A DNA stretch of 43,165 nt from Betaproteobacteria bacterium (GCA_013287275.1 JABDED010000018.1:1-43165); one strand, 5' to 3'. Counted from the first letter of the stretch, positions 28,699 through 38,562 are shown. A program made the numbers and translations. The notes: generated from the sequence alone by a model not told the origin.

Positions 28699-28740
28699 CA
28701 ACTATTACTTAACTGGCATCAAGCCAGCATTGCAGCAAAA

Positions 28741-29136
28741 TTATTCTGCTGTCGGTGCATCTGCAGCATCAGTGACTTCTGGACGGTCCAGCAGTTCAAC
28801 ATAAGCCATAGGAGCATTGTCGCCAACGCGGAAACCCATTTTCAGGATACGCAGGTAGCCGCCATTGCGGTTAGCGTAACGTGGGCCCAGTTCAGCGAAC
28901 AGTTTGACAACCATTTCGCGATCGCGCAGACGGTTGAACGCCAGACGCTTGTTTGCCAGTGTGTCTGTTTTACCCAAAGTCAGAATCGGCTCGATAACGC
29001 GGCGCAGTTCTTTTGCTTTTGGCAGGGTTGTTTTGATTGCTTCGTGGCGCAGCAGGGATACTGTCATGTTGCGCAGCATCGCCAGGCGATGGGAAGAAGT
29101 ACGATTCAGCTTACGTAAGCCGTGACGGTGACGCAT
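28741..29136 (-). CDS. rplQ: 50S ribosomal protein L17
   Basis: The 131-residue product starts [17 protein letters not shown], the L17 signature, followed by [26 protein letters not shown] and the Arg-rich globular domain. The C-terminal tail is acidic. It binds 23S rRNA near the exit side of the large subunit. An AAGGAA site precedes the ATG. It is last in the alpha operon, followed by a strong terminator. Confidence 0.98.
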   Translation of the reverse strand: MRHRHGLRKLNRTSSHRLAMLRNMTVSLLRHEAIKTTLPKAKELRRVIEPILTLGKTDTLANKRLAFNRLRDREMVVKLFAELGPRYANRNGGYLRILKMGFRVGDNAPMAYVELLDRPEVTDAADAPTAE

Positions 29137-29231
29137 GGTATTTCCTTTCAGATTTTAAAAAAATTCCAGCTCTTCTATCGCTGCCGAAAACTCGGTGGCG
29201 CGGGCCGGTAATACTAGGTACTACGAACTAA

Positions 29232-29253
29232 TGGGCAACCCGGAGGCTGCCCA
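29232..29253 (-). terminator. Weak hairpin between rpoA and rplQ
   Basis: TGGGCA/TGCCCA arms (6 bp) with further partial pairing inside lie 10 bp after the rpoA stop. No T-run follows, so this is more likely an RNA processing or pausing structure than a true terminator. Confidence 0.3.
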
Positions 29254-29262
29254 CTCTACAAA

Positions 29263-30240
29263 TTATTTTTCCAGGCCGGCAGGTGGCCAGTTTTCCAGCT
29301 TCATGCCCAAAGACAGGCCACGGGATGCCAGAACTTCCTTGATTTCGTTCAAGGACTTGCGGCCCAGGTTTGGTGTCTTCAACAGTTCGTTTTCGCTGCG
29401 CTGGATCAGATCGCCGATGTAGTAAATGTTTTCGGCTTTCAGGCAGTTTGCGGAACGTACTGTCAGTTCCAGGTCGTCCACTGGACGCAGCAGCACTGGA
29501 TCGACCATAGGCGCGCGGGATGGTGCTTCCGCTGCTGCTTCTGTGCCTTCCAGGGCAGCGAATACATTCAACTGGTCTACCAGCACGCGTGCAGATTGAC
29601 GAATCGCTTCTTCAGGCGTGATCACGCCGTTGGTTTCAATATTGATGACCAGCTTGTCCAGATCGGTACGCTGTTCCACGCGGGCAGATTCCACTGCGTA
29701 GGAAACGCGGCGCACAGGGGAGAACGATGCATCCAGGATGATGCGGCCGATAGTCTTGTTAGCGTCTTCGCTCAGGCGACGGACGTTACCAGGCACATAG
29801 CCACGGCCTTTTTCTACCTTGATCTGCATGTCCAGCTTACCGCCGGCTGTCAGATTGGCGATGACGTGATCTGGATTGATCAGTTCTACGTCATGCGGCA
29901 GATCAATGTCGGAAGCCAATACTGCGCCTTCGCCATCTTTTTTCAATGTCAGTGTGACTTCATCACGGTTGTGCAGCTTGAAGACGATGCCTTTCAAGTT
30001 CAACAGGATGTCAACAACGTCTTCCTGGACGCCGTCCAGTGAAGAGTATTCATGAACAACACCGGCGATAGTCACTTCGGTCGGCGCATAGCCTACCATC
30101 GAAGACAACAATACACGGCGCAAAGCATTGCCCAGAGTGTGGCCATAGCCACGTTCAAACGGCTCCATCACGACTTTAGCGTGACCGGCACCCAGCATTT
30201 CCACATCGATAATACGTGGCTTCAACAGATTGTTTTGCAT
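29263..30240 (-). CDS. rpoA: DNA-directed RNA polymerase alpha subunit
   Basis: The 325-residue product has the N-terminal dimerisation domain with [20 protein letters not shown] and the C-terminal domain (~245-325) with [16 protein letters not shown] and [22 protein letters not shown], which contacts UP elements and activators. I chose the ATG at 30240 because AAAGGA lies 5 nt upstream; the in-frame TTG upstream is inside that site. A strong terminator-like hairpin lies between rpsD and this gene. Confidence 0.98.
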   Translation of the reverse strand: MQNNLLKPRIIDVEMLGAGHAKVVMEPFERGYGHTLGNALRRVLLSSMVGYAPTEVTIAGVVHEYSSLDGVQEDVVDILLNLKGIVFKLHNRDEVTLTLKKDGEGAVLASDIDLPHDVELINPDHVIANLTAGGKLDMQIKVEKGRGYVPGNVRRLSEDANKTIGRIILDASFSPVRRVSYAVESARVEQRTDLDKLVINIETNGVITPEEAIRQSARVLVDQLNVFAALEGTEAAAEAPSRAPMVDPVLLRPVDDLELTVRSANCLKAENIYYIGDLIQRSENELLKTPNLGRKSLNEIKEVLASRGLSLGMKLENWPPAGLEK

Positions 30241-30331
30241 GTAAGTCCTTTTCAATACCCTCGGCTCGTTACACCGATAAGGCTGAATGGCTCTTTATTC
30301 ATCGTGACGATGCATAAATCACCTGGTGGCA

Positions 30332-30367
30332 CAAAGAAAAAAGCCTGCCTATGGATAATAGGCAGGC
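30332..30367 (-). terminator. Rho-independent terminator between rpsD and rpoA
   Basis: On the minus strand GCCTGCCTAT pairs perfectly with ATAGGCAGGC (10 bp, 5-nt loop) followed by TTTTTTCTTTG. It begins 15 bp after the rpsD stop, inside what is normally one alpha operon. Confidence 0.85.
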
Positions 30368-30382
30368 GGTGAAACTTGAATA

Positions 30383-31006
30383 TTAACGTGAATACAATTC
30401 AACGATCAGGGACTCATTGACATCGTGGGCGATGTCGCTGCGATCTGGCATGGACTTGAAAGTACCTTCCATTTTCTTCGAATCGACAGCTACCCAGGAT
30501 ATATCGCTGCCTTGTGCGGCCAAAGCCAGCGACTCAGCGATACGAACTTGTTTTTTAGCTTTTTCACGAACAGCGATAACGTCACCTGGCTTCACATTGT
30601 AGGAAGCGATGTTGACTACAGTACCGTTCACGGTGAATGCCTTGTGGCTGACCAATTGGCGCGCTTCAGCACGTGTGGAACCGAAGCCCATACGGTAAGC
30701 AACGTTGTCCAGACGGGATTCGAGCAGCTTCAGCAGAGTTTCGCCAGTATTGCCTTTTTGACGATCAGCTTCTGCGAAGTAACGGCGGAATTGACGCTCC
30801 AGAATGCCGTACATACGTTTAACTTTTTGCTTTTCACGCAATTGGTTACCGAAGTCAGAGGTACGAGCACCGGAAGTGCGACCGTGTTGACCTGGTTTTG
30901 CATCTAACTTACATTTTGAATCCAAAGAGCGGCGTGCGCTTTTCAGAAACAGGTCCGTGCCTTCGCGACGGGATAATTTTGCTTTTGGTCCGATATAACG
31001 TGCCAC
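30383..31006 (-). CDS. rpsD: 30S ribosomal protein S4 (GTG start)
   Basis: The 207-residue product starts [20 protein letters not shown] and has the S4 RNA-binding domain ([34 protein letters not shown]). S4 nucleates 16S rRNA assembly and in E. coli represses the alpha operon. The zinc cysteines of some S4 proteins are absent. The start codon is GTG with AAGGAA upstream. A 165-nt hairpin-rich leader lies upstream and a terminator downstream. Confidence 0.98.
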   Translation of the reverse strand: MARYIGPKAKLSRREGTDLFLKSARRSLDSKCKLDAKPGQHGRTSGARTSDFGNQLREKQKVKRMYGILERQFRRYFAEADRQKGNTGETLLKLLESRLDNVAYRMGFGSTRAEARQLVSHKAFTVNGTVVNIASYNVKPGDVIAVREKAKKQVRIAESLALAAQGSDISWVAVDSKKMEGTFKSMPDRSDIAHDVNESLIVELYSR

Positions 31007-31171
31007 GATAATTTCCTTTTATTAAATGACGCAGAGCAGGGACATCACCCTGCTGCGCTAGTCTGATCTACCTGCTATCAGACGGTGGTCTTAAGAACAA
31101 AACCCACCAAATTTATTGGCGGGTTGCATTCTAACGGTAAAACCGTCAGAAAGATAGTAGGTTCTCTACTA
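31007..31171 (-). promoter_or_regulatory. Hairpin-rich leader between rpsK and rpsD
   Basis: Five successive stems occur in 165 nt (31154-31172 ATAGTAG/CTACTAT; 31134-31146 ACGGT/ACCGT; 31101-31125, the terminator-like stem; 31062-31082 TCTGAT/ATCAGA; 31035-31054 AGCAGGG/CCCTGCT). The last sits about 20 nt before the rpsD Shine-Dalgarno site. The density suggests a regulatory leader, perhaps for S4 autoregulation, which is inference. Confidence 0.45.
31093..31125 (-). terminator. Terminator-like hairpin after rpsK
   Basis: On the minus strand AACCCGCCAA pairs with TTGGTGGGTT (10 bp with one G-U wobble, 5-nt loop) followed by TTGTTCTT. It lies 46 bp after the rpsK stop and upstream of rpsD. 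Confidence 0.55.
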
Positions 31172-31576
31172 TTAGATACGACGACGCTTTGGAGGGCGGC
31201 AGCCGTTGTGCGGAACTGGAGTAACGTCCTGGATCAAGGAAATCTTGATGCCCAGGTTGTTCAGTGCGCGTACAGAGGATTCACGGCCTGGGCCTGGTCC
31301 TTTGATGCGAACTTCCAGATTCTTGACGCCGCATTCAACCGCAACTTTACCAGCTGCTTCTGCTGCAACCTGAGCTGCAAACGGTGTCGATTTACGCGAA
31401 CCTTTAAAGCCAGCGCCACCGGCAGTTGCCCAAGACAACGCATTGCCTTGACGATCAGTGATCGTGATGATGGTGTTGTTAAAAGAAGCGTGAACGTGTG
31501 CGATACCTTCAGCGACATTCTTTTTAACTTTTTTACGAGCGCGTGCTGCGGCCGCGTTATTTTGTGCTTTTGCCAT
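31172..31576 (-). CDS. rpsK: 30S ribosomal protein S11
   Basis: The 134-residue product has a basic Ala/Lys-rich start and the S11 core with [34 protein letters not shown] and the C-terminal [18 protein letters not shown]. It lies on the platform of the 30S subunit near the mRNA exit. It follows rpsM by 45 bp in the alpha operon. Confidence 0.98.
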   Translation of the reverse strand: MAKAQNNAAAARARKKVKKNVAEGIAHVHASFNNTIITITDRQGNALSWATAGGAGFKGSRKSTPFAAQVAAEAAGKVAVECGVKNLEVRIKGPGPGRESSVRALNNLGIKISLIQDVTPVPHNGCRPPKRRRI

Positions 31577-31621
31577 GATTGTTTCCTTGAATCCGTAGGC
31601 TAGTTAAACTGCTTACTAGGA

Positions 31622-31987
31622 TTATTTCTTCAGAGACTGCGCTGCTTTACGTGGGCCCTTACGTGTACGAGCATTCGTACGTGTACGCTGACCACGGCAA
31701 GGCAAGCCCTTACGATGACGCAGGCCGCGGTAGCAACCTAAGTCCATCAATCGCTTGATGTTCATCGAGATTTCACGACGCAGATCGCCTTCAACGATGA
31801 ATTTTGCAATCTCATCGCGAAGCTTCTCTAATTCGTTGTCGTCCAGATCTTTGACCTTTTTACTGGTCAAAACACCGGTTGCCTCGCAGATATGTTCTGC
31901 GCGTGGGCGGCCAATACCATAGATGGCTGTTAAGCCGATTACGGTATGCTGATGATTTGGGATATTAACCCCTGCTATACGTGCCAT
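31622..31987 (-). CDS. rpsM: 30S ribosomal protein S13
   Basis: The 121-residue product starts [19 protein letters not shown] and has the helix-two-turn-helix region [18 protein letters not shown]. The C-terminal tail, [20 protein letters not shown] and the KGPRK block, reaches the P-site tRNA. It is the first gene of the alpha-operon section, just after rpmJ. Confidence 0.98.
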   Translation of the reverse strand: MARIAGVNIPNHQHTVIGLTAIYGIGRPRAEHICEATGVLTSKKVKDLDDNELEKLRDEIAKFIVEGDLRREISMNIKRLMDLGCYRGLRHRKGLPCRGQRTRTNARTRKGPRKAAQSLKK

Positions 31988-32015
31988 TCGTTATTCCTCG
32001 ATCAATAACGTTAAA

Positions 32016-32129
32016 TTAACCTTGGCGCTGCTTATGGCGTGGTTCTGTGCAAATAACACGAACAACACCCTTGCGCTTGATGATCTTGCAATTGCGGCAA
32101 ATCCGCTTAACTGATGCGAGAACTTTCAT
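32016..32129 (-). CDS. rpmJ: 50S ribosomal protein L36
   Basis: This is a 37-codon gene, [20 protein letters not shown] and so on, ending RHKQRQG. The zinc ribbon ligands C11, C14, C27 and H32 are all present, so it is the zinc-containing (C+) paralogue. It lies between infA and rpsM, its usual place. Confidence 0.97.
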   Translation of the reverse strand: MKVLASVKRICRNCKIIKRKGVVRVICTEPRHKQRQG

Positions 32130-32167
32130 TTTTGCCCTCTTTCCTTTGCTTCTAATTCACTTTTAAT

Positions 32168-32386
32168 TTACTTGGTTCGGAACACTATTCGCGCCCGGCT
32201 CAAATCATAAGGCGTCAATTCCACTGTCACCTTATCACCTGGAAGGATGCGAATATAGTTCATTCGCATCTTCCCGGAAATATGGCCAAGTACAACATGC
32301 CCGTTTTCCAACTTAACTCGAAATGTTGCATTCGGAAGATTCTCAAGAATCTCGCCCTGCATCTGTATAACGTCGTCTTTTGCCAT
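32168..32386 (-). CDS. infA: Translation initiation factor IF-1
   Basis: The 72-residue OB-fold protein begins [20 protein letters not shown] and ends [12 protein letters not shown], with the [18 protein letters not shown] core. It occupies the A site of the 30S subunit during initiation. It sits between secY and rpmJ, an arrangement typical of Burkholderiales. Confidence 0.98.
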   Translation of the reverse strand: MAKDDVIQMQGEILENLPNATFRVKLENGHVVLGHISGKMRMNYIRILPGDKVTVELTPYDLSRARIVFRTK

Positions 32387-32409
32387 TCGATCTGCTGTTC
32401 CTCTGGGCG

Positions 32410-33747
32410 TTACCTAGAAGGAATTCCGCCCTTGAAATTTGCTTTACGAAGAAGCGATTCGTATTGCTGTGACATCACATAGTTTTGTACTTGTGCCATG
32501 AAATCCATGGTGACAACTACGATAATCAACAGAGACGTACCACCAAAATAGAACGGTACCTTCCAACGCGCTTGCATGAACTCTGGCAACAGGCACACCA
32601 GTGTGATGTACACCGCACCGGCCAGTGTCAAACGCATCAAAATCTTGTCGATATAACGAGCTGTCTGGTCACCAGGACGAATTCCAGGAACAAACGCACC
32701 GCTTTTCTTCAGGTTCTCTGCTGTTTCCTTGCTGTTGAATACCAGCGCGGTGTAAAAGAAGCAGAAAAACACAATTGCAATCGCATACAGCAGAGCGTGG
32801 ATAGGCTCACCAGGTCCCATCGATTGCGCCAGGTCTTTCAGGAAGCGGACAAAACCGCTATTGGAAGATTCGGCGCCTTTTGTAAACCAGCTGACTATCG
32901 TCGCCGGGAACAAAATAATCGACGAAGCGAAGATAGGAGGAATCACACCTGCCATATTCAACTTCAGCGGCAAATGGCTGCTTTGGCCGCCATATACCTT
33001 GTTACCCACCTGGCGCTTGGCATAATTCACCAAGATCTTGCGCTGACCGCGCTCGATAAATACCACCAGGAACGTTACTGCTGCAACGATCAAACAAATC
33101 AAAATCGCGGATACTGCGTTCATCGCACCGGTATTCACCAGCGAGAACAAACCACCCAATGCACCCGGCAAACCTGCTGCGATACCGGCAAAGATAATGA
33201 TGGAAATACCATTACCGAGGCCGCGTTCCGTAATCTGCTCACCCAACCACATCAAAAACATGGTGCCGGTGACCAGCGTAATCGCAGTAGTCAAGCGGAA
33301 CGCCATACCTGGTGTGATCACCAGGCCTGGCTGTCCTTCCAGACCGAACGCAATGAAGTAAGCCTGAACAAGAGCCAACACCAACGTGCCATAACGCGTG
33401 TATTGCGTAATCTTCCTGCGGCCGGATTCGCCTTCTTTTTTCAAGGCTTCCAGCTGCGGCGAGACTATCGACAACAACTGCATGATGATCGACGCCGAAA
33501 TATACGGCATGATACCCAGGGCAAATACTGTGAACCGAGACAGAGCCCCACCGGAAAACATGTTAAACATACCCAGGATACCACCCTGGTTTTGCTTGAA
33601 CAAATCAGCCAGCGCGTTCGGGTCTATACCTGGAACAGGTATGTGTGCACCAATCCTGTAGACAACCAGCGCTGCCAGCAAAAACCACAGTCTTCCCCAT
33701 GGGAATCCGCTTGCAGCACTTTTAGCTTGTTGTGGAGATGTTGCCAA
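32410..33747 (-). CDS. secY: Protein translocase subunit SecY (TTG start)
   Basis: The 445-residue protein has ten membrane helices and is the pore of the SecYEG translocon. It shows the signature [15 protein letters not shown], the plug region [11 protein letters not shown], the cytoplasmic loop [16 protein letters not shown], and the C-terminal [14 protein letters not shown]. The start codon is TTG (MATSPQQAK) with GGAG exactly 6 nt upstream, and no ATG fits. It follows rplO by 25 bp. Confidence 0.97.
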   Translation of the reverse strand: MATSPQQAKSAASGFPWGRLWFLLAALVVYRIGAHIPVPGIDPNALADLFKQNQGGILGMFNMFSGGALSRFTVFALGIMPYISASIIMQLLSIVSPQLEALKKEGESGRRKITQYTRYGTLVLALVQAYFIAFGLEGQPGLVITPGMAFRLTTAITLVTGTMFLMWLGEQITERGLGNGISIIIFAGIAAGLPGALGGLFSLVNTGAMNAVSAILICLIVAAVTFLVVFIERGQRKILVNYAKRQVGNKVYGGQSSHLPLKLNMAGVIPPIFASSIILFPATIVSWFTKGAESSNSGFVRFLKDLAQSMGPGEPIHALLYAIAIVFFCFFYTALVFNSKETAENLKKSGAFVPGIRPGDQTARYIDKILMRLTLAGAVYITLVCLLPEFMQARWKVPFYFGGTSLLIIVVVTMDFMAQVQNYVMSQQYESLLRKANFKGGIPSR

Positions 33748-33772
33748 TTATTGCTCCGGTGTCAGCACTCTA

Positions 33773-34204
33773 TTAAGCGACTGTGCCGCCAACAGCTTCG
33801 ATTGCAGCCTTTGCGCCTTTAGTGACGATCAAGCCGTTCAAAGTTACTTTTTTAGTGATCGCGCCGGACAGGATCACACGTACTACACGTGCGAGTTCGC
33901 CGATGACACCAGCCTGTTTCAAAGCCAGGACGTCGATTTCGGACACTGGCAGATTTTCCAGGTCGGTCAAGCGAACTTCTGCTTTATAAGGCGTTGCCAA
34001 GGATTTAAAACCACGTTTAGGCAAACGGCGTTGCAAAGGCATCTGACCGCCCTCGAAGCCGACTTTATGAAAGCCGCCTGAACGGGATTTTTGACCTTTG
34101 TGGCCGCGACCCGCTGTCTTACCTAAACCAGAACCAATGCCGCGACCAACACGACGTTTGTAGTGTTTTGCGCCATCTGCTGGCTGGATTGTATTCAATT
34201 CCAT
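33773..34204 (-). CDS. rplO: 50S ribosomal protein L15
   Basis: The 143-residue product starts [18 protein letters not shown], with the Gly/Arg/Lys-rich N-terminal extension ([19 protein letters not shown]) that penetrates 23S rRNA, then the globular domain. The ATG at 34204 has GGAG 6 nt upstream, so the six-codon in-frame extension from a TTG is rejected. Confidence 0.98.
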   Translation of the reverse strand: MELNTIQPADGAKHYKRRVGRGIGSGLGKTAGRGHKGQKSRSGGFHKVGFEGGQMPLQRRLPKRGFKSLATPYKAEVRLTDLENLPVSEIDVLALKQAGVIGELARVVRVILSGAITKKVTLNGLIVTKGAKAAIEAVGGTVA

Positions 34205-34232
34205 AATTTGCTCCGATCGCAAACCTTACGGC

Positions 34233-34412
34233 TTACGATACAACCTTCACAAGATACGAGACTTTATTGATCATGCCGCGTACGGATGGAGTGTCTTGCA
34301 ATTCGGAAACCGAATTAACACGACGCAGACCCAAACCGCGAACAGTTGCGCGATGGGACTCACGAGTCCCGATCAAGCCTTTGACCAAAGTTACTTTTAC
34401 TGTCTTTGTCAT
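34233..34412 (-). CDS. rpmD: 50S ribosomal protein L30
   Basis: The 59-residue product, [20 protein letters not shown] through [23 protein letters not shown], is the compact bacterial L30. The ATG at 34412 follows GGTGAG; a longer in-frame reading would overlap rpsE and exceed the family length. It lies between rpsE and rplO as in the spc operon. Confidence 0.97.
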   Translation of the reverse strand: MTKTVKVTLVKGLIGTRESHRATVRGLGLRRVNSVSELQDTPSVRGMINKVSYLVKVVS

Positions 34413-34422
34413 TTCGCTCACC

Positions 34423-34941
34423 TTAGCCCAGAATTTCTTCAACGGTCTTGCCGCGTTTAGCAGCGATTTCCGAAGGAGTACTCATCTTGGACAAACCGTT
34501 CAAAGTAGCACGAACCATGTTGTAAGGGTTAGTGGAACCGTTGGACTTAGCCACAACGTTCACAATGCCCATTACTTCAAAAATCGCGCGCATTGGGCCA
34601 CCGGCGATAACGCCAGTACCTTCTTTCGCTGGAGAGATCATCACAGAAGATGCGCCGTGCTTGCCGGTAACGGTGTGTTGCAGAGTACCGTTCTTCAAAG
34701 TCACTTTGATCATCTTGCGACGTGCTTCTTCCATCGCTTTTTGCACAGCAACTGGAACTTCTTTCGATTTTCCCTTGCCCATGCCGATACGGCCGTCGCC
34801 GTCGCCTACAACTGTCAGTGCTGCGAAGCCCATGATACGACCACCCTTAACCACTTTGGTTACACGGTTGATCGCGATCATTTTTTCGCGCATGCCATCA
34901 TCCGGCTTGTCAGCCGCCGTTTTCGCTTGCATTTTTGCCAT
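34423..34941 (-). CDS. rpsE: 30S ribosomal protein S5
   Basis: The 172-residue product has the S5 double-stranded RNA-binding N-domain ([40 protein letters not shown]) and the C-domain with [17 protein letters not shown] and [14 protein letters not shown]5 contributes to decoding accuracy and mRNA unwinding. Confidence 0.98.
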   Translation of the reverse strand: MAKMQAKTAADKPDDGMREKMIAINRVTKVVKGGRIMGFAALTVVGDGDGRIGMGKGKSKEVPVAVQKAMEEARRKMIKVTLKNGTLQHTVTGKHGASSVMISPAKEGTGVIAGGPMRAIFEVMGIVNVVAKSNGSTNPYNMVRATLNGLSKMSTPSEIAAKRGKTVEEILG

Positions 34942-34953
34942 GACGAATTTTCC

Positions 34954-35316
34954 TTAGAACTTCAAGCCGGCTTCACGCGCGGCTTCTGCCAACGCCTTGA
35001 TGCGGCCATGGTAACGGAAACCGGAGCGGTCAAACGCAACTTCGGTAACCCCTGCTTTCAATGCTTTCTCTGCAACGCGCTTGCCAACCAGAGTTGCTGC
35101 TGCTGCGTTGCCGCCGTTGCCGGATGCTGCGGCCAACTCTGCACGTACTTCTGCCTCTACGGTAGAAGCCGACGCCAACACTTTGGCATCTGCGCCAATG
35201 ATGTTCGCGTAGATGTGCTGGTTGGTACGATGCACGGCCAGGCGGGTCACTTTGAGTTCTGCGATCTTGGCACGGGTTTGACGTGCGCGGCGCAGACGTG
35301 ATTGTTTCTTGTCCAT
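34954..35316 (-). CDS. rplR: 50S ribosomal protein L18
   Basis: The 120-residue product starts [17 protein letters not shown] and contains [17 protein letters not shown] and the C-terminal [20 protein letters not shown]. It binds 5S rRNA with L5. I chose the ATG at 35316, two codons inside a TTG-initiated frame. Confidence 0.98.
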   Translation of the reverse strand: MDKKQSRLRRARQTRAKIAELKVTRLAVHRTNQHIYANIIGADAKVLASASTVEAEVRAELAAASGNGGNAAAATLVGKRVAEKALKAGVTEVAFDRSGFRYHGRIKALAEAAREAGLKF

Positions 35317-35328
35317 CGTCAACCCCTA

Positions 35329-35862
35329 TTACTTCTTCTTGGTTTCTTTAATCACAACCACTTCGTCCGCGTAGCGGACACCCTTGCCTTTATAAGGCTC
35401 TGGGCTGCGGTATGCACGAACTTCAGCTGCCACCTGACCTACGCGCTGCCTGTCTATCCCTTTGATCAGGATTTCAGTCGGCGTTGCGGTAGCACACGTC
35501 ACGCCTTGCGGCATTTGGTGAACAACTGGGTGTGAAAAACCCAGGGACAGATTCAATTTATCACCTTGTGCTTGCGCTTTGTAACCAACGCCGACCAGGG
35601 TCAATTTTTTCTCAAAGCCTTTAGTAACGCCGTTGACCATGTTGTTGACCAGGGCACGCAGGGTGCCGGTCATTGCATTGGCTTCACGTCCGTCATTAGC
35701 CGGAGAAAAACTGAGTGTACCGTTGTCGTTAGCTACCGCTACCAGACCGTTCAGGCCTTGCGTCAGCGAGCCCAAAGGACCTTTTACTACAATCTGCTCT
35801 GCCGAGATCTTAACTTCAGCACCTGCTGGCAAAGCGATTGGCATTTTACCTACTCGAGACAT
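35329..35862 (-). CDS. rplF: 50S ribosomal protein L6
   Basis: The 177-residue product starts [20 protein letters not shown] and has the two L6 repeats, with [20 protein letters not shown] and the C-terminal signature [14 protein letters not shown]. It lies near the base of the stalk of the 50S subunit. Spacing to rpsH is 10 bp. Confidence 0.98.
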   Translation of the reverse strand: MSRVGKMPIALPAGAEVKISAEQIVVKGPLGSLTQGLNGLVAVANDNGTLSFSPANDGREANAMTGTLRALVNNMVNGVTKGFEKKLTLVGVGYKAQAQGDKLNLSLGFSHPVVHQMPQGVTCATATPTEILIKGIDRQRVGQVAAEVRAYRSPEPYKGKGVRYADEVVVIKETKKK

Positions 35863-35872
35863 CTTGCACTCC

Positions 35873-36268
35873 TTAGGCGACGTAGCAAATCACTTCGCCA
35901 CCGACACCGGTTGCGCGCGCTTTGCGGTCAGTCATAACGCCTTTTGGTGTGGAAACAATCGCCACTCCCAAACCGTTCATCACATTTGGAATCTCGTCTT
36001 TACCTTTGTAAATACGGAGACCTGGGCGTGAAACACGCTCCAAACGCTCAATAACAGGACGTCCTGCGTAATATTTCAATCCGATTTTCAATTCGGACTT
36101 GCCTGCAGCTTCAGAAACTGCGAAATCTTCAATGTAACCTTCATCCTTCAGGACGCTAGCGATAGCAATCTTGACTTTGGAGGATGGCATCGCCACGACA
36201 GTCTTTTGAACAACTTGTGCGTTGCGAATGCGGGTCAGCATATCGGCGATAGGATCGCTCATACTCAT
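35873..36268 (-). CDS. rpsH: 30S ribosomal protein S8
   Basis: The 131-residue product starts [18 protein letters not shown] and ends with the S8 motif [29 protein letters not shown] precedes it. S8 binds the central domain of 16S rRNA and in E. coli represses the spc operon by binding near rplE. The first of two closely spaced in-frame ATG codons is used (GGAG 8 nt upstream). Confidence 0.98.
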   Translation of the reverse strand: MSMSDPIADMLTRIRNAQVVQKTVVAMPSSKVKIAIASVLKDEGYIEDFAVSEAAGKSELKIGLKYYAGRPVIERLERVSRPGLRIYKGKDEIPNVMNGLGVAIVSTPKGVMTDRKARATGVGGEVICYVA

Positions 36269-36282
36269 TGCATATTCTCCTA

Positions 36283-36588
36283 TTACCAGCTGGCTTTAGT
36301 CATACCCGGGACTTCACCACGCATGGCGACTTCACGGAGTTTAATACGGCCCAAACCGAATTTACGGAATGTTCCACGTGGGCGACCTGTCAAAGCACAG
36401 CGATTGCGCTGACGAGTCGGATTGGAGTTACGTGGCAATGCCTGCAACTTCAGACGAGCTGTGTAACGCTCTTCTTCAGTCTTTGATTGGTCATCAATGA
36501 TGGCCTTCAATTCGGCGCGTTTGCCGGCGAATTTCTTCACCAGATCTGCACGCTTTTGCTCACGATTAATCAGTGCCAATTTTGCCAT
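36283..36588 (-). CDS. rpsN: 30S ribosomal protein S14
   Basis: The 101-residue product starts [17 protein letters not shown] and ends [11 protein letters not shown], with [20 protein letters not shown]. It is the long, zinc-free S14 form, since it lacks the CXXC pairs of the short form. It binds the 30S head. Confidence 0.98.
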   Translation of the reverse strand: MAKLALINREQKRADLVKKFAGKRAELKAIIDDQSKTEEERYTARLKLQALPRNSNPTRQRNRCALTGRPRGTFRKFGLGRIKLREVAMRGEVPGMTKASW

Positions 36589-36595
36589 GGCGACC

Positions 36596-37135
36596 TCAGT
36601 TTCTGAACGGGAATTTAAATGCGGCGAGGAGCGCTTTCGCTTCTTCGTCGGTCTTTGCTGTCGTCGTGATACTGATATTCATACCACGCAGCGCGTCAAT
36701 CTTGTCGTACTCGATTTCAGGGAAAATGATCTGCTCCTTGACGCCGATATTGTAGTTACCACGACCATCGAACGCACGACCAGACACACCACGGAAGTCA
36801 CGTACACGCGGCAGGGCCACAGTAATGAAACGATCCAGGAATTCATACATCTGAGCGCCACGCAAAGTTACCATACAACCAATTGGGTAACCTTCACGAA
36901 TTTTGAAACCAGCAATCGCTTTACGCGCTTTGGTTACAACAGGCTTTTGACCGGCAATCTTGGTCAAGTCACCAACAGCGTGCTCAATGATCTTCTTGTC
37001 GGCGATAGCTTCCGACAAACCCATGTTCAGGGTGATCTTGGTAATGCGAGGCACTTCCATTGATGATTTGTAAGAGAACTTCTCTGTCAAATCGCCAACA
37101 ACTTTATCTTTATAGAATGCTTGTAGACGGGCCAT
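36596..37135 (-). CDS. rplE: 50S ribosomal protein L5
   Basis: The 179-residue product starts [20 protein letters not shown] and shows the L5 signature [35 protein letters not shown] and the C-terminal [20 protein letters not shown]. It binds 5S rRNA and contacts P-site tRNA and S13. It is 2 bp from rplX. Confidence 0.98.
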   Translation of the reverse strand: MARLQAFYKDKVVGDLTEKFSYKSSMEVPRITKITLNMGLSEAIADKKIIEHAVGDLTKIAGQKPVVTKARKAIAGFKIREGYPIGCMVTLRGAQMYEFLDRFITVALPRVRDFRGVSGRAFDGRGNYNIGVKEQIIFPEIEYDKIDALRGMNISITTTAKTDEEAKALLAAFKFPFRN

Positions 37136-37137
37136 GA

Positions 37138-37452
37138 TTATGCCTTCACAACTTCGCCGGTCGACTTGAAGATACGGACTTTCTTGCCATCCACTACCTT
37201 GTAGCCTACACGGTCTGCTTTGCCAGATGCAGCGTTAAACAACGCAACATTTGAAACATGAATCGGCATCACTTTATCCACGATGCCACCAACTGCGCCA
37301 GTCATTGGGTTAGGCTTGGTCGCTTTTTTAGCAACGTTAACACCCGCAACAACAACGTATTCGCCATCAATGCTTTGCAGCACTTGACCACGTTTACCTT
37401 TGTCTTTACCCGTCAGGACGATGACTTCGTCGTTTTTCAGAATTTTGCTCAT
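37138..37452 (-). CDS. rplX: 50S ribosomal protein L24
   Basis: The 104-residue product starts [20 protein letters not shown], the KOW-type SH3 start of L24, and contains [13 protein letters not shown] and the VSNVALFN motif. It is an assembly initiator near the exit tunnel. A GTG one codon earlier is in frame, but the ATG is the expected start. Confidence 0.98.
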   Translation of the reverse strand: MSKILKNDEVIVLTGKDKGKRGQVLQSIDGEYVVVAGVNVAKKATKPNPMTGAVGGIVDKVMPIHVSNVALFNAASGKADRVGYKVVDGKKVRIFKSTGEVVKA

Positions 37453-37461
37453 CACGACCCC

Positions 37462-37830
37462 TTACAGCACTTCTGGAGCTAACGAAACGATTTTCATGAA
37501 GCGCTCAGTACGCAGTTCGCGTGTTACTGGCCCGAAAATACGAGTTCCGATTGGCTCAAGCTTTGCATTTAACAATACCGCGGCGTTGCCGTCGAACTTG
37601 ACCAGGGAACCGTCTTGACGACGAACACCTTTGGCAGTACGGACTACAACAGCGTTGTAAATCTCACCTTTTTTTACACGACCGCGAGGAGCAGCAGATT
37701 TCACAGTAACTTTGATTACGTCACCGATACCTGCATAACGACGCTTGGAGCCGCCCAACACCTTGATGCACAGAACTTCGCGCGCACCAGTATTGTCAGC
37801 CACTTCCAGCCGGCTTTCTGTTTGAATCAT
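37462..37830 (-). CDS. rplN: 50S ribosomal protein L14
   Basis: The 122-residue product starts [19 protein letters not shown] and has [36 protein letters not shown] and the C-terminal [11 protein letters not shown]. It sits at the subunit interface and binds RsfS. It is the first gene of the spc operon, after a 256-bp gap. Confidence 0.98.
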   Translation of the reverse strand: MIQTESRLEVADNTGAREVLCIKVLGGSKRRYAGIGDVIKVTVKSAAPRGRVKKGEIYNAVVVRTAKGVRRQDGSLVKFDGNAAVLLNAKLEPIGTRIFGPVTRELRTERFMKIVSLAPEVL

Positions 37831-38086
37831 AATGTTCTCTTTCCCAACTTAATCCACATAATCCGCACAATGCAAATTTGTAGTCAGTCTTGGTCCCGCC
37901 AGCTAACCCACTATTTGTCAGAATTTAAACAACTAACAATGCACGAGCCAACTGATTAGGTGGACGAATTTTTAACCACTCCCGCAACGACAGAACGTGT
38001 TACGAAAGGCATTTAGGCTGTCATTCGCATACTTTGCAAATGACAGCCAACTATTATTACATCAAAAAACGATTTGTGCAATAGAT
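37831..38086 (-). promoter_or_regulatory. S10/spc operon boundary (rpsQ-rplN intergenic region)
   Basis: This 256-bp AT-rich gap interrupts otherwise tightly packed genes exactly where the S10 and spc operons meet in E. coli, so it likely holds the spc promoter. Candidates on the minus strand are TTGCAC-17 bp-AATAAT (38076-38081 / 38053-38058), which would start within the hairpin listed next, and weaker TTGGCT-17 bp-TTAAAT nearer rplN (around 37925-37953). No ORF is present. Confidence 0.5.
38016..38048 (-). terminator. Hairpin at the end of the S10 operon
   Basis: A perfect 10-bp stem, GGCTGTCATT/AATGACAGCC, with a 13-nt loop lies 38 bp after the rpsQ stop. The following bases (TAAATGCCTTT) are only moderately T-rich, so termination efficiency is uncertain. 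Confidence 0.45.
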
Positions 38087-38359
38087 TTATAGAACTTGTG
38101 CAACTTGAACCACACGTGTCACTGTCCAAGCTTTAGTCTTGGAGATAGGACGACCTTCTTGAATTTCAACGGTGTCGCCGGCCTTTGCCTGGTTCGCTTC
38201 ATCGTGTGCGTGGTACTTGTTAGTACGAACGATGATCTTGCCATACAAAGGATGCTTGACGTGACGCTCAACGACCACTGTTACGGTCTTGTTCATCTTG
38301 TCGGAAACAACCTTGCCAATCAATGTGCGCTTCAATGCCACTTTAACTTGATCGTTCAT
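38087..38359 (-). CDS. rpsQ: 30S ribosomal protein S17
   Basis: The 90-residue OB-fold product shows the S17 motifs [39 protein letters not shown] and the [18 protein letters not shown] signature. It is the last gene of the S10 operon. The start overlaps the rpmC stop by 1 nt. Confidence 0.98.
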   Translation of the reverse strand: MNDQVKVALKRTLIGKVVSDKMNKTVTVVVERHVKHPLYGKIIVRTNKYHAHDEANQAKAGDTVEIQEGRPISKTKAWTVTRVVQVAQVL

Positions 38360-38550
38360 TATTTGGCATCCTTCTGATTCATGACAGTTTTTACGCGAGC
38401 GATATCACGGCGAACTTTCTTGAGCTGCGAAGTATTGCTCAGTTGTTGCGTAGCGATTTGCATGCGCAGGCTAAACTGGGCCTTCAGCAGTTCATTCAGC
38501 TCTTTGGTCAAAGCCGCTTGGTCCTTGCCCTGGAGTTCAGATACTTTCAT
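38359..38550 (-). CDS. rpmC: 50S ribosomal protein L29
   Basis: The 63-residue helical product starts [18 protein letters not shown] and has [17 protein letters not shown] and [15 protein letters not shown]. It lies at the tunnel exit and helps dock SRP and trigger factor. The ATG at 38550 has GGAG 6 nt upstream; the TTG two codons before it is rejected. Confidence 0.98.
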   Translation of the reverse strand: MKVSELQGKDQAALTKELNELLKAQFSLRMQIATQQLSNTSQLKKVRRDIARVKTVMNQKDAK

Positions 38551-38562
38551 TTTCAACTCCTA

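Noticed and set aside
32485-33822. A 445-codon plus-strand open frame opposite secY
   Set aside because: The composition is unlike a protein (Gln/Arg/His-rich, low hydrophobicity), and it is an exact antisense of SecY in codon register.
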